Numbered from the stretch's first letter, positions 16,343 to 25,950 are shown. The stretch is DNA of 64,000 nucleotides from Pseudomonadota bacterium (GCA_027592275.1 JAQCKF010000020.1:1-64000), one strand, 5' to 3'. Notes: a model not told the origin generated them from the letters alone. Translations and numbers: made by a program.

Positions 16343-17392
16343 TTAATCGGATTGTTCGGCTTCGTCTAGTCGTGCACCGGCAAGCACTCCTGGAAGTGAA
16401 TAATTGCCTTCATGGCAGGCATACTCATAGAGGATATCGTCGGTCAGGTTCATTGGCATCTCGGCCGAGAAAGACTGGACGAATGTGTCTGGATCTTCTG
16501 CGGTGAAACTGTAGTTCATTACCTTATCAGACACGCGTGTGAAGCGTTCGGTGATGCGAAAATTTTCTGTCGCGTTTTGAAATTTTTGGCTAGGGTTTAA
16601 TCTGCTCGTTTCGACTACAAGCGTATCGCCTTCCCAATGAGCAATTGAGTCTCCCATCCAAGGGCGAAATGCATCGGGCAGCGGGTCGGCATCGATACGA
16701 ATAATGCGCGCGTCATGAACCATCTCCACCAGAATCATCACATAACCTGGTGACTGCACGATCTGATAGTGATTGTTGTACAGAATAGGCAGCATGGGAG
16801 GCCCACTACTAGAGCCAAATGACATCAGGCAGCGCTCAGCTAGGGGGCGGCTCTCTGGCCCTGCAAAGGCGCCACGCGATGCTCGTAGTTCAGCAGCAAC
16901 GCGCAATCGCTCTTGCGCCTGTTGAGTATAGGCAGGCATACGACCATTGGGCGGGTCTACTAGCAGGGAGCTGCGAATTTCACCGTTATAGCGCGCAACT
17001 TGCGTACCGTCGTCAAACCAGAAGTTATTGTAGCTATCGGTGAGCTCGATGCGGTCCTTCACAGGCGGTATGCGATCTGGATCGCTGGGCTGGTCCTGCT
17101 CTGTGGTGTAGTCGGCCACGGCCTGTTCCAGCCGCATTGCTTCTTCGCGGTTCAGTACCAGCTTGTCGCCAAATTCTTCCGGTCGAGAGAAAGGGGTTAT
17201 GGTGTTGCTAGTCCACATGCCCTGCAGGTCGGGGGCCCCATCTACCGTTCTGGTTATCACGTAGTCGGAGTCTTGGGCATTGGCGCTAAGTGGGAGTAGT
17301 AGGAATAAGGCAGTAGCTGAGCAGGCCAGCAACAGTGTTAGTGTCCATCTGGCCGGGCTAAACAGAGAAGTGGGATTGAATGCTGTTTTCAT
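16343..17392 (-). CDS. exported PDLQG-type protein of unknown function (paralogue of 62,009-63,004)
   Basis: A 349-residue protein with a signal peptide ending near LSANAQ. Segments shared with the second copy in this window are PDLQGMW near 54, NNFWFDDGTQ, LLVDPPNGRMP, GPESRPLAERC, GPPMLPILYNNHYQIVQ, HDARIIRI, IAHWEGDTLVVETSRLNP, ERFTRVSDK and YEYACHEGNYSLPGVLAGAR. Related proteins are frequent in Acidobacteria and marine Gammaproteobacteria, but I know of no assigned function. The conserved Cys of the ERC and ACHEGNY segments may matter for structure or metal binding. It lies between the SorA-like gene and an exported methyltransferase on the same strand. Confidence 0.75.
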   Translation of the reverse strand: MKTAFNPTSLFSPARWTLTLLLACSATALFLLLPLSANAQDSDYVITRTVDGAPDLQGMWTSNTITPFSRPEEFGDKLVLNREEAMRLEQAVADYTTEQDQPSDPDRIPPVKDRIELTDSYNNFWFDDGTQVARYNGEIRSSLLVDPPNGRMPAYTQQAQERLRVAAELRASRGAFAGPESRPLAERCLMSFGSSSGPPMLPILYNNHYQIVQSPGYVMILVEMVHDARIIRIDADPLPDAFRPWMGDSIAHWEGDTLVVETSRLNPSQKFQNATENFRITERFTRVSDKVMNYSFTAEDPDTFVQSFSAEMPMNLTDDILYEYACHEGNYSLPGVLAGARLDEAEQSD

Positions 17393-17543
17393 TTTTATGG
17401 CTCTCTAGTCGGGCTTTATTAGAGGGTAGGCTGTGGCAAATAGTTCGCTTATGCGACGCTGAGGTTACCAAAAATGCGCTGACAACTCCATGCGATTCAT
17501 GGCATTTGTGCTCCCTTTCACAGTCAGTGCTCGATGAGGGTAT

Positions 17544-18332
17544 TTACAGGGGCTTAGTAAGCTTCAATAGGAACCGATCGGTGCTGCGGTTGAGCCGTGG
17601 GTCGAATATGCTGCGGCTATGGTCGTCCGTGGAGACTCGCAATGCTTCGCTGGTCTCAACTTCAAAGCCAGCCTGCTCAGCTAGCTCCACCGCTTGTTGA
17701 ATCTCCATTCGGTGCAGGTCTCGATTGTCTGCGCCCGCTACACCGACATGATCTGTAATGCCGAGTACGCCTCCAGGTTTCAGCAAGAGCCTAAGCTGTT
17801 GAAGCATTTGAATTGCGCGTTCCGGGTTGGGGTTGTAATAGTCATGCAATGTCTGCGCTACAATAATCAGGTCCACGGAGTTATCTGCCAAGCCGATTTC
17901 ACGCAGTGGCCTTACTATTTGAACAACATTGCGTAGATCGCCTCGTTCTATCTTGGCGTTAAGCGCCTCGCCCTGAGAAATATTTTGACGATCTTCCACG
18001 AAGCGTAAACCGCGTTCTGTGTTCTGCGCATACACGGTGCCATTTTCACCTACGGCTTTGGAGAGGATGAAGGTGTAGTAGCCTCCAGCGGCATACATGT
18101 CCAATACCGTCATGCCTGCTTGGATGCCAAGAAATTCAAGAACCTGAACCGGCTTTCGTGTGTTGTCTCGCGCGAAGTCGGTAACCTCTCTATCGGGGCC
18201 TGATAAGGCCACTTCGAGTGCTCGCGTATCGAAACCCTGACCTAGGCAAGTCGCTGCAAACAGCATAGATAGGAAGGCGACGGAATAACTCAGCGATGAG
18301 TTCAATGAAAGTGGGGCACACTTTCTCTTCAT
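17544..18332 (-). CDS. class I SAM-dependent methyltransferase fold with signal peptide
   Basis: A 262-residue protein. The Rossmann methyltransferase core is clear: motif I VLDMYAAGGYYTFIL (near 93-107), then GTVYAQN, VDLIIVAQTLHDYYNPNP and LLKPGGVLGITDHVGV. An amino-terminal signal peptide (about 1-32, ending TCLGQ) predicts export, which is odd because SAM is cytoplasmic. Proteins of this kind recur in marine bacteria. Either the enzyme has lost activity and binds another ligand, or it works with a periplasmic SAM source. It is upstream of the PDLQG and SorA-like genes. Confidence 0.72.
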   Translation of the reverse strand: MKRKCAPLSLNSSLSYSVAFLSMLFAATCLGQGFDTRALEVALSGPDREVTDFARDNTRKPVQVLEFLGIQAGMTVLDMYAAGGYYTFILSKAVGENGTVYAQNTERGLRFVEDRQNISQGEALNAKIERGDLRNVVQIVRPLREIGLADNSVDLIIVAQTLHDYYNPNPERAIQMLQQLRLLLKPGGVLGITDHVGVAGADNRDLHRMEIQQAVELAEQAGFEVETSEALRVSTDDHSRSIFDPRLNRSTDRFLLKLTKPL

Positions 18333-18537
18333 TTTAGGGTCCTAGAATCTTTCTCTGTGGAGTGATGTATATCCAGAGAATAACAGATTGAGCGAGCGCC
18401 TCACTTGTTTTCAGGCCAAGCTGGACCTCACGAATCTTATTGCGACCCGCAGTGATTTACCGCAGTGCTATACTGAAAATCGACTCAGGATGAAGGCCTG
18501 ATCCCATTTCTAGAAAAATGATTAGAGAGAGCGTGAA

Positions 18538-19719
18538 ATGCAAAGTACGCTAATGATTCGAAATCTATCAGTACTAACCCTACTTTGTGTGACTCCGTTT
18601 GCGTTAGCTCAGTCCGATTCGAGGCCGCGGGCCCGTGAGGCGGGTGTTGTGGTGGGTGTATTCCAGCCCGGTGAATTAAACGCGATCACTGATGTTGCAG
18701 GTGTGAAAGTCGGGCATACAACTCTTATTGAAGGTGATGATATTCGCACCGGTGTAACGGCAATTATCCCCGCGCCAGGAAACCTCTATACCCATCCTAT
18801 TCCAGCCTGGATTTATACGGGCAACGGTTATGGAAAAATGGTCGGTGAGACTCAGGTGCGCGAGTTTGGTGAAATTGAAACGCCGATTCTTCTGACCTGT
18901 ACGCTGTGTGTATGGAGTGCGGCGAACGCGCTTAAGCAATGGATGTACGAGCAGCCCGGAATGGGTGAGCACACGCTGAATCCTATCGTAGGAGAAACTA
19001 ACGACGCTCGCGTGAATAATATGTGGGCCGACCCAATCCAGAAAGAAGAAGTCTACGCTGCGTTAAATAGTGCAAGCGCAGGCCCTGTGGAAGAGGGCAG
19101 TGTTGGTGCAGGCACGGGCACTCAAGCCTTTGGCTGGAAGGGTGGTATAGGTACAAGCTCCAGGGTGCTCCCTGCGAAATTAGGTGGCTACACCGTCGGC
19201 GTACTGGTACAAACAAATTACGGCGGTGCTTTGTCAATTAATGGTGCGCCGGTAGGGCGAGAATTGGGTAGCTACGCCTATCGCGATTTCTTAGAGCCAG
19301 TAGCAGACACAGATAAAGAGGACGGCTCGATCATGATGGTTGTTGCCACAGATGCGCCGCTCACGGCGCGCAATCTTGATCGAGTTGCTAGGCGCGCCAT
19401 GATGGGATTGGCGCGAACAGGCTCCTTTGCCAGTAATGGTTCGGGTGACTATGTCATTGCGTTTTCAACTAATCCGAATGTGCGTAAGCCCCGTGTAAGC
19501 GAAGTGCCAGTTTCGGTTGAGGTGTTAGTAAACGAATCGATGACACCGCTGTTCGCAGCCACAGCAGAGGCTACCGAGGAGGCGATCTACAATGCTATCT
19601 TCAAGGCGACTACTATAAGCAGTTCGCGTGGAGAACTGCGTGCAATTCCACTAGAAGACTTGATGCGTGTTCTTGAGAAATATCAGTCATTGAATTGGGA
19701 TCAAACAATAGGAAAATAA
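18538..19719 (+). CDS. exported P1-family (S58) peptidase, DmpA/beta-aminopeptidase type
   Basis: A 393-residue protein with a signal peptide ending near ALAQ. P1/DmpA hallmarks are NAITDVAGVKVGHTTL near 46, the long glycine-rich stretch GSVGAGTGTQAFGWKGGIGT, GGYTVGVLVQTNYGG, and a carboxy-terminal region with ASNGSGDYVIAFSTNP. Members are N-terminal-nucleophile hydrolases that cleave themselves and then remove amino-terminal residues from small peptides or D- or beta-peptides. I cannot fix the self-cleavage Ser with confidence. The gene is divergent from the methyltransferase cluster and has its own 200-bp upstream space. Confidence 0.85.
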   Translation: MQSTLMIRNLSVLTLLCVTPFALAQSDSRPRAREAGVVVGVFQPGELNAITDVAGVKVGHTTLIEGDDIRTGVTAIIPAPGNLYTHPIPAWIYTGNGYGKMVGETQVREFGEIETPILLTCTLCVWSAANALKQWMYEQPGMGEHTLNPIVGETNDARVNNMWADPIQKEEVYAALNSASAGPVEEGSVGAGTGTQAFGWKGGIGTSSRVLPAKLGGYTVGVLVQTNYGGALSINGAPVGRELGSYAYRDFLEPVADTDKEDGSIMMVVATDAPLTARNLDRVARRAMMGLARTGSFASNGSGDYVIAFSTNPNVRKPRVSEVPVSVEVLVNESMTPLFAATAEATEEAIYNAIFKATTISSSRGELRAIPLEDLMRVLEKYQSLNWDQTIGK

Positions 19720-19733
19720 TTTTCAACAGCGCG

Positions 19734-20183
19734 CTAGGAACTGATCCCGATGCCTCTCGCCATCAGCAGGGCCAGCACAGGGATTAACACTAGTAGTACT
19801 AGCTGAAACTTCAACAACAGCCTCAATAGTTTCGGTACCTCGATTACCTCTTCCTCGGACTTGCTGTGTTTGTTATAAAATACCGTGGGAGCGATAGCGC
19901 ACAAGACCATAAGGGTAAACAGACCAAGCTTGGCATGAAATAGGGGATTGCTAGAGTAGAATTCGCTAGGCTTTCCCACCCATAGCCATAGAGTTAGGCC
20001 GAAGAGTAAAACGAAGATAGCGCTCACTCCGCAAACAGCATCCACCTTCGCTAAGTTGCGGGCATCCTCCCCTGTGATTTGTGGCTTGATGGCCATATTT
20101 TCTATGACTAAAGCACCCGCGAATGTGAAGATCGCGGCGAAGTGCAATAGTCTGACTAGTTCGTAATACATCTTGCCAATCAT
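19734..20183 (-). CDS. DUF2214-type small membrane protein
   Basis: A 149-residue protein with four hydrophobic segments (about 8-28, 50-68, 82-102, 124-145). The amino-terminal pattern YYELVRLLHFAAIFTFAGALV, with a His in the first helix, and the LFHAKLGLFTLM helix match DUF2214/CopD-like four-helix proteins, some of which may bind haem or metals. It is convergent with the P1 peptidase gene and divergent from the MFS gene. The function is unknown. Confidence 0.7.
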   Translation of the reverse strand: MIGKMYYELVRLLHFAAIFTFAGALVIENMAIKPQITGEDARNLAKVDAVCGVSAIFVLLFGLTLWLWVGKPSEFYSSNPLFHAKLGLFTLMVLCAIAPTVFYNKHSKSEEEVIEVPKLLRLLLKFQLVLLVLIPVLALLMARGIGISS

Positions 20184-20303
20184 ACTGGATTAGAAGGCTT
20201 TCGGCGCATTTTAATGCGGCTGTGCGAGATTTCCTGTTATGCTGCTGAACAGGTTTGATCGCAAACCACTAATAATAATAATTAGACAAAAACTGGAGGC
20301 ACC

Positions 20304-21671
20304 ATGGTCGCTGATTCAGGCACCTCAACCGATGCAAGTTCTGAAGAGTCATCTCATGTTGAAGCGAGCATGCGTAAAGTCGCACTGACTGCGTTAGCCG
20401 GCACCAGTATCGAGTGGTACGACTTCTTTCTCTATGCCACGGCTGCGGCCCTTGTTTTTCCTTCGGCATTCTTTCCCGATAGCACTCCAACGATGGGCCT
20501 TATACTTTCTTTTGGAACATTCGCCTTCGGTTTTATCGCTAGGCCCTTAGGTGGTATTTTATTTGGTCATTTCGGTGACCGAGTTGGACGCAAACGAACG
20601 CTGGTTATTGCGTTGATGATGATGGGTATCGCATCCACTCTGATAGGGCTACTACCTACGTTTGCCACGATAGGCATTGCTGCACCTATCTTGCTTAGCC
20701 TTCTGCGTTTCACTCAGGGCTTAGCAATTGGCGGTCAATGGGGCGGAGCGATGCTGCTTGTCACCGAGAGCGCACCAGCTGACAAGCGCGGTTACTACGG
20801 CGCCTACGCACAGGCCGGTGCTCCAGTTGGAGTTATCCTAGCCAACGTGGCATTCATGCTTATTAGTTATTCCGTATCTGAGGAAGCGTTTATGAATTGG
20901 GGGTGGCGCATCCCATTTATATCGAGCGTCCTATTAATCGGAATCAGTATGTATGTGCAGCTGCATATGGAAGAAACCGATGCCTTTAAAGAGCTGCAGG
21001 AATTGCAAAAGAAGAAGCAGGCTGAACAGCCCGAGGCAGTTGTCGTAAGGCGTTCGCCTGTGTTGGAAGCGATAGCGAAGTATCCCAAGCGTATTGCATT
21101 AGCCGCAGGCGCTTTCCTCTCAATACAAGTCTCGTTCTATATACTGATTGGTTTTGTGCTTGCCTACGGCACCGATGCTGACGGTGCTGGAATGACGAGG
21201 GACCAGATGCTCTTTGCGGTATTGCTTGCTTCGGTATTACAGATACCCGCACAGTTTATGGCTGCTTCTTATTCCGATAGAAACGGTAGGCGGGGAATTT
21301 TTATGCTGGGAGCCATTCTCACTGGAGTCTGGGCATTTGCCTTGTTCCCGTTAATCGATACGGGAAACTTCTGGCTTATCGTGCTGGGTCTTAGTGGCGG
21401 ATTGATGTTTCTTGGAATGATGTATGGTCCTCAGGCAGCTTTCTTTACTGAGCTATTTAGCACAGAGGTCCGATACTCGGGAGCATCTTTGGGCTATCAA
21501 ACGGGAGCGATCCTAGGTGGCGCATTCGCTCCGACTATAGCAACTATTCTATGGACAGAGTATTCGATAGTCTGGGTTTCCGTTTACATCGCCATAGCAT
21601 CAGCTCTCTCACTGATCTCTGTGCTGATGCTGACCGAAACCTACAAGACAAGTCTGGACGACACTATTTAG
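20304..21671 (+). CDS. MFS transporter, metabolite:H+ symporter (MHS) family
   Basis: A 455-residue transporter with 12 membrane segments. MHS marks are ASIEWYDFF-like GTSIEWYDFFLYATAAA near 31-47, the loop signature GHFGDRVGRKRTL near 92-104, and the mid-protein SVFVERR-type loop region replaced by a charged stretch (FKELQELQKKKQAEQ). MHS members import compatible solutes or organic acids such as proline, betaine, citrate or shikimate. A good AACTGGAGG lies upstream of the ATG. A hairpin directly after the stop (21,675-21,706) may end the transcript. Confidence 0.85.
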   Translation: MVADSGTSTDASSEESSHVEASMRKVALTALAGTSIEWYDFFLYATAAALVFPSAFFPDSTPTMGLILSFGTFAFGFIARPLGGILFGHFGDRVGRKRTLVIALMMMGIASTLIGLLPTFATIGIAAPILLSLLRFTQGLAIGGQWGGAMLLVTESAPADKRGYYGAYAQAGAPVGVILANVAFMLISYSVSEEAFMNWGWRIPFISSVLLIGISMYVQLHMEETDAFKELQELQKKKQAEQPEAVVVRRSPVLEAIAKYPKRIALAAGAFLSIQVSFYILIGFVLAYGTDADGAGMTRDQMLFAVLLASVLQIPAQFMAASYSDRNGRRGIFMLGAILTGVWAFALFPLIDTGNFWLIVLGLSGGLMFLGMMYGPQAAFFTELFSTEVRYSGASLGYQTGAILGGAFAPTIATILWTEYSIVWVSVYIAIASALSLISVLMLTETYKTSLDDTI

Positions 21672-21674
21672 TCG

Positions 21675-21706
21675 ATACTGAAAAGCCATCTCTGACTTTT
21701 CAGTAT
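21675..21706 (+). terminator. stem-loop just after the MFS stop codon
   Basis: ATACTGAAAAG (21,675-21,685) pairs perfectly with CTTTTCAGTAT (21,696-21,706) around a 10-base loop, 4 bp after the TAG. No T tract follows, so it may stabilise the mRNA 3' end more than stop transcription. Confidence 0.5.
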
Positions 21707-21823
21707 GCCGTACGCCTTAGATGGGCAACGCTTGTAATTCCCTGTGCAACGCCGTCGATTAGAGGGTTGCACTCAACGTTGCAGCCCATTCCCGCGGCTT
21801 CGTTACTATGCCTGACTATCAAA

Positions 21824-22585
21824 CTAATAGTTTGGCGTAGACGCGGCGATCTCCAATTCTTCTGCGTTCATCTCCGTTTCGATTCCCTCGAACAGAGGCG
21901 TAGTGAGATAACGCTCGCCCGTATCTGGCAACATGCAAAGGATATTGCTGCCTGGCTCGGCCTGTTCTGCAATCATCAATGCACCAGTAAATGTGGCGCC
22001 AGCGGTAATTCCGGTAAAGATGCCTTCTTTCTGCGCCAGTAACCTAGAGTTGCGAATAGCGTCGGGTCCCGATATGGCTAGTAGTTGGTCAATGTGCTTT
22101 CGTTCCACAGCTTGGCTTAGCAATGGGGAAATGAAGTCTGGCGTCCAGCCCTGCATTGGATGGGGTTTGAATTCAGGATGGCTGGGAGCGAGTCCGGTGG
22201 CCGGCGCATCCGGCTGGGGAATCCCGCTGCCAAGCAGCTGTGCATTGTCAGGCTCGCAGCATACTATTTTTGTTTCTGGTCTCTTCTTTTTTAGAACATT
22301 CGCGACGCCATTGAGCGTTCCGCCAGTACCAAAGCCTGTTACCCAATAGTCTAGCCGCTCACCCTCGAAGTCTCTAAGAATCTCTACGGCAGTGGTGCGC
22401 TCGTGCATGCGAGCATTCGATTCATTTTCAAACTGACGAGTCAAAAACCAGCCATGAGTGTCGGCGAGTTCTTTTGCCTTCGCAACCATGCCGCTTCCCT
22501 TCAAGCGGGCAGGAGTAAGAATTACTTTGGCGCCGAGGAAACGCATGAGTTTGCGGCGCTCCACGCTGAAGCTCTCCGCCATCAC
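21824..22585 (-). pseudogene. cysK: cysteine synthase, C-terminal part (after a frameshift)
   Basis: This carries the second part of a PLP-dependent O-acetylserine sulfhydrylase, from MAESFSVERRKLMRFLGAKV onward. It includes the cofactor-phosphate loop GFGTGGTLNGV and the ending LPDTGERYLTTPLF. It continues the 22,588-22,907 segment with a one-base shift: in the run at 22,586-22,588 one extra A (T on the coding strand) breaks the frame. Removing that base reads GYPLAIVMAES without a gap. The two parts together are about the normal length for CysK. The change is either a real recent frameshift or a sequencing error. Confidence 0.8.
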
Positions 22586-22907
22586 AAATTGCTAACGGAT
22601 ATCCTTTCTGTGCACAAACCATTGCCAAGCCAATGCCTGTATTTCCACTCGTTGCCTCAACAACAGTCTGACCTGGTTGCAAGTCCCCGCTAGCTTCCGC
22701 ATCTTCGATGATGCCTAGTGCTAGTCTGTCCTTCACGGAGCCTGCCGGATTAAACGCTTCGAGTTTCACGAACAGGTTTACATGATCTGGCGCGAGTTTA
22801 TTGATGCGCACAACAGGTGTATTGCCGATAGTCGCTAATATGTCTTGATGTTTGTTTTTCACAATGGATGTCCTGGCAGGTTTTCTCGAAGAAACTGATC
22901 GCTCCAT
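22428..22907 (-). pseudogene. cysK: cysteine synthase, N-terminal part (before a frameshift)
   Basis: The amino-terminal part of cysteine synthase, which makes cysteine from O-acetylserine and sulfide. IGNTPVVRINKL is near 26-37. The PLP-binding Lys is in NPAGSVKDR near 60, and the substrate loop TSGNTGIG is near 90. Homology stops at about 22,588, after GLAMVCAQKGYPLAI; the remaining 50 or so codons to 22,428 are out of frame and meaningless. GTG at 22,862 (VKNKHQDIL) is a plausible alternative start. The gene is divergent from the serine hydrolase gene. Confidence 0.8.
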
Positions 22908-23071
22908 TCTAATCTCGTTGTGAAACGGCTGTCACTGGAAGATCGCTATATTTAATACGACTCATCATGGACTGCATAGCCAGTTTATCTTTGACATTGC
23001 ACCCGTTATGGCTTGCAATGGGGGCCAGTCTTTCGCACAGCCTAGATAGCGACCTACCTACAGGAAGGAAC

Positions 23072-24337
23072 ATGAATAGAAAACCAACTCTGCTACTCTT
23101 ATGCACGCTTACGTTGAGTGCGGCGAGCCTGGCAGCGCCTGATGGCGGCCTCCCCAGGGGAATTCCGCAAGATCTAGGCTTTTCGGTTCAGCGGCTCGCA
23201 CTGGTGCATGAGATGCTAGCTCAGCATGTGGAAGATGGCCGAGTGGCAGGGCTAGTTGCTGGTGTGGCGCGCCACGGAAAAGTCGTTTATCTGGAAAGCA
23301 TGGGATGGAACCAGATAGAACAAGACAACTCGATGCTAGAAAACTCACTTTTTCAGATTCGCTCAATGAGCAAGCCGATTACCGCCGTAGCTGCTATGCA
23401 GCTGGTCGAGCAGGGCAAGATGAAGCTTGGCGATCCGGTCTCCAAATACATTCCAAGCTTCGCTGAAATGCAGGTTTTCCTTGATCCTGCGGCGGCGGAT
23501 TTTACTCAGACTCGAGTTAGCGAGCGCGAGATGACAATCGAAGATTTGCTGATGAACACCGCCGGCCTCAGCCATCGATTCGGCGCGCTCTACGCAGCGA
23601 ACGAAGTTCGCTCTCGAGGGGATACCTTGGAAGAGCTTGTTGAGAAGGTCGCTGCGGTACCATTGATAGGCGATCCAGGCGAGCAATGGGTATACAGCAT
23701 CTCATTAACGGTATTGGGACGAGTGATCGAGATAGTGTCTGGGCAGGAATTTGATGACTACCTCGATGAACATGTCTATGGTCCGCTCAAGATGACAGAT
23801 ACGGCATTCTACGTTCCCGAGGAGAAAGCAGGGCGCTTGGCGCGAGCCTATCGTGTGTCCTCCGAAGACAGAAGCCTGAGCCTGCTGCCACAGATGGCTA
23901 TTCCTATTACTGAAGACCCGCCGCTACTAGAAGGTGCCGCGGGCATTGTTAGCAGCGTTCCCGACTATCTTCGCTTCCTACAGGCGCTGCTCAACGGCGG
24001 TGAGCTCGATGGACAACGAATTCTGCAAACCAATACTGTCGAGTCTATGACCCAGAATCAGATACCCGAGGCACTTATGCCCTTTGGTACGAATCCAAAT
24101 AATCCAATGCTGGATCGGGGGTGGGGCTATGGCATGGCAGTTGTGGTGGATGAAACCATGAGCGCTTATGGCACCAACAACGGTGAATTTGGTTGGAGTG
24201 GTTCGCTCGGTACATTCTCCTGGGCAGATCCTGTGTCGGGAACTAGTGTAGTTATCATGCTGCAGATTCAACCTTCTGGTGCTTATAATATCGCCTCGAA
24301 GTTCAAGACGATGGTTCATCAGAGCATGATCGACTAG
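23072..24337 (+). CDS. exported serine hydrolase, class C beta-lactamase/esterase family
   Basis: From the ATG at 23,072 (AGGAAGGAA directly upstream) it encodes about 421 residues with a signal peptide ending near SLAA. The catalytic SxxK is S98-M-S-K101 in IRSMSKPITAV. The second motif is YSIS near residue 209 (Tyr-Ser in place of Tyr-x-Asn), and a late GWSGSLGTFSW takes the place of KTG/HxG. The fold is that of class C beta-lactamases and DD-peptidases, but these motifs fit esterases such as EstB better than true lactamases. The frame is open upstream to 22,967, without a convincing start. Confidence 0.85.
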   Translation: MNRKPTLLLLCTLTLSAASLAAPDGGLPRGIPQDLGFSVQRLALVHEMLAQHVEDGRVAGLVAGVARHGKVVYLESMGWNQIEQDNSMLENSLFQIRSMSKPITAVAAMQLVEQGKMKLGDPVSKYIPSFAEMQVFLDPAAADFTQTRVSEREMTIEDLLMNTAGLSHRFGALYAANEVRSRGDTLEELVEKVAAVPLIGDPGEQWVYSISLTVLGRVIEIVSGQEFDDYLDEHVYGPLKMTDTAFYVPEEKAGRLARAYRVSSEDRSLSLLPQMAIPITEDPPLLEGAAGIVSSVPDYLRFLQALLNGGELDGQRILQTNTVESMTQNQIPEALMPFGTNPNNPMLDRGWGYGMAVVVDETMSAYGTNNGEFGWSGSLGTFSWADPVSGTSVVIMLQIQPSGAYNIASKFKTMVHQSMID

Positions 24338-24491
24338 TGTGTGGTCATATCGAAAGCCTTAGCTATGCAAATAAAAACTTGTATGATTGGGTTACGCGAA
24401 TCGCTCGACACTTCAATCCGGCAAACCCTCTAGTCATGAACTCTCATTATCATTTCACAATTACCAAATTAGACACTGCGGAGTCTGAATC

Positions 24492-25286
24492 ATGTGGTTA
24501 GCTACAAGCTGTGACTTCGACTTTGAAATTTCGGTGCCAACGCCGTTCATATTAATGCTGCGTCCGCGTAGTGGTGCGCAGCAATGGATTAGCCGCGAAG
24601 AATACAAGCTCACTCCCAGCGTTCCCGTGGTGGAGTTTACTGACACCTATGGCAATCTATGTCAGCGACTCGTGGCGCCGCCGGGGCGTTTTCAAATACA
24701 CACTGGGGCGCAAGTGATGACCAGCGATGTTGTCGATAGGGCGCCAGGTGCTCCCTTTGTGGATATACATAGACTGCCCGATGAGGTTTTGAGTTTCCTC
24801 CTGCCTAGTAGATATTGTGAGTCGGAGAGTTTTAATCAAATGGCTGTCGAGATCACCACAGGGCAGCTGCTAGGCTATGACCAGGTAGAGGCTATAGAGA
24901 CTTGGTTACGAGAGACAATCAGCTATATTCCCGGAAGCAGTGACAATCCTATATCGGCGATAGCTGTGAATCAAAAACAGTCTGGTGTTTGCCGAGATCT
25001 TGCGCATCTGGGTATCGCGCTGTGTCGTTCAATTAGTATTCCGGCCAGACTGGTAGTTGGCTACAACTATGGCCTTGTCCCAATGGATATGCACGCTTGG
25101 TTCGAGGCCTACGTGGGTGATCGTTGGTATGCCTTTGATGCTACTCAAGAGGAAATGACGCCGGGCTATGTTGCTATCGGCTATGGTCGCGATGCGGCCG
25201 ATGTGGCGGTCTACAATCAGTTCGGCCCTTCGGTCTACCCTATCTCACAGGATGTAAGCGTCGAACTCGTAGAAGTAGAAGAATAA
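24492..25286 (+). CDS. transglutaminase-like cysteine protease-fold protein
   Basis: A 264-residue protein with the transglutaminase-like triad in order: C167 in [10 protein letters not shown]201 in [10 protein letters not shown], and D216 in WYAFDAT. An amino-terminal beta domain (about 1-110) precedes the core. Bacterial members of this layout are usually peptidases or amide hydrolases, not cross-linking enzymes, and often act on peptides linked to cell-wall or ATP-grasp systems. No signal peptide is seen. It is convergent with the zinc-ribbon gene, with only a 5-bp gap. Confidence 0.82.
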   Translation: MWLATSCDFDFEISVPTPFILMLRPRSGAQQWISREEYKLTPSVPVVEFTDTYGNLCQRLVAPPGRFQIHTGAQVMTSDVVDRAPGAPFVDIHRLPDEVLSFLLPSRYCESESFNQMAVEITTGQLLGYDQVEAIETWLRETISYIPGSSDNPISAIAVNQKQSGVCRDLAHLGIALCRSISIPARLVVGYNYGLVPMDMHAWFEAYVGDRWYAFDATQEEMTPGYVAIGYGRDAADVAVYNQFGPSVYPISQDVSVELVEVEE

Positions 25287-25291
25287 AGACT

Positions 25292-25672
25292 CTAATTACG
25301 CCTGCCCTTGAGTAGGGCTTTGATCTTGTCACTGAAGGTCTTGTATTTGAGGTCGCTAAACTCACCGGCATCTAGAAAGATGCGATCACAACTCGGGCAG
25401 CACTCCATCCCTATATGCGTCTGCTGTGGGTCGACTATCATGTCCATGTCCACTTTGCAGTGAGGGCATTGAATATCCTCAATCTTGTCGAATTTCTTAC
25501 CTATCGATGCGGAGCCAATATCGAGAAAGGTTTCGGCCATGAACTCTTCGCGCATTTTCTCCAATATGAAACCCTTGACGAGTAGGCCATAGCAAGCGCG
25601 GCAACTTTCCAGTTTAATATCGTCGCCATGGGTCTTAGTTTCCAGCTCTCCCGAACATTTTGGGCATTCCAT
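25292..25672 (-). CDS. zinc-ribbon protein, zf-TFIIB type
   Basis: From the ATG at 25,672 (GGAG 7 bases upstream) it encodes about 126 residues. Four Cys pairs are visible: CPKC at the start, CRAC near 29, CPHC near 70, and CCPSC near 89. The last is followed by the typical DRIFLDAGEFSDLKY segment of the zf-TFIIB family. The protein probably binds two zinc ions. Its partners are unknown. Confidence 0.75.
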   Translation of the reverse strand: MECPKCSGELETKTHGDDIKLESCRACYGLLVKGFILEKMREEFMAETFLDIGSASIGKKFDKIEDIQCPHCKVDMDMIVDPQQTHIGMECCPSCDRIFLDAGEFSDLKYKTFSDKIKALLKGRRN

Positions 25673-25723
25673 CTCGGTCTCCAATTGGGGAATGAGGCAA
25701 ATAAAATCTTATCGAATTAACGG

Positions 25724-25751
25724 CAAGTACCAAGTACCAAGTAGCAAGTAG
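25724..25751 (+). repeat. heptamer tandem repeat, four units
   Basis: CAAGTAC, CAAGTAC, CAAGTAG and CAAGTAG follow one another without a gap in the upstream region shared by the zinc-ribbon and DUF3147 genes. The array is short and imperfect. It could arise by slippage or act as a repeated binding site. Confidence 0.75.
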
Positions 25752-25950
25752 GGATAGCGGGAACGATTGCTCATTAGCGCTCTAAATGTGAGCGCCTTCA
25801 CCATTTTCTGGATTTTTTAGTTTAGTAGCCTAGCTCGAAATCAATCTTCAGGCAGAGTTGTTGTTTTGCTCAAAATAATCAATTTGTAGTTACACGATGA
25901 CAACGGATAGTAAATTCTCTTAGGATAGTGGTCTCACTTGGGAGAGCGTC

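Noticed and set aside
23072..24337. A clinically relevant beta-lactamase
   Set aside because: SxxK is present but the second and third motifs (YSIS and GWSGSLG) fit esterase-like relatives better than true class C enzymes.
25724..25751. A CRISPR array
   Set aside because: The units are 7 bp with no spacers and no cas genes nearby.
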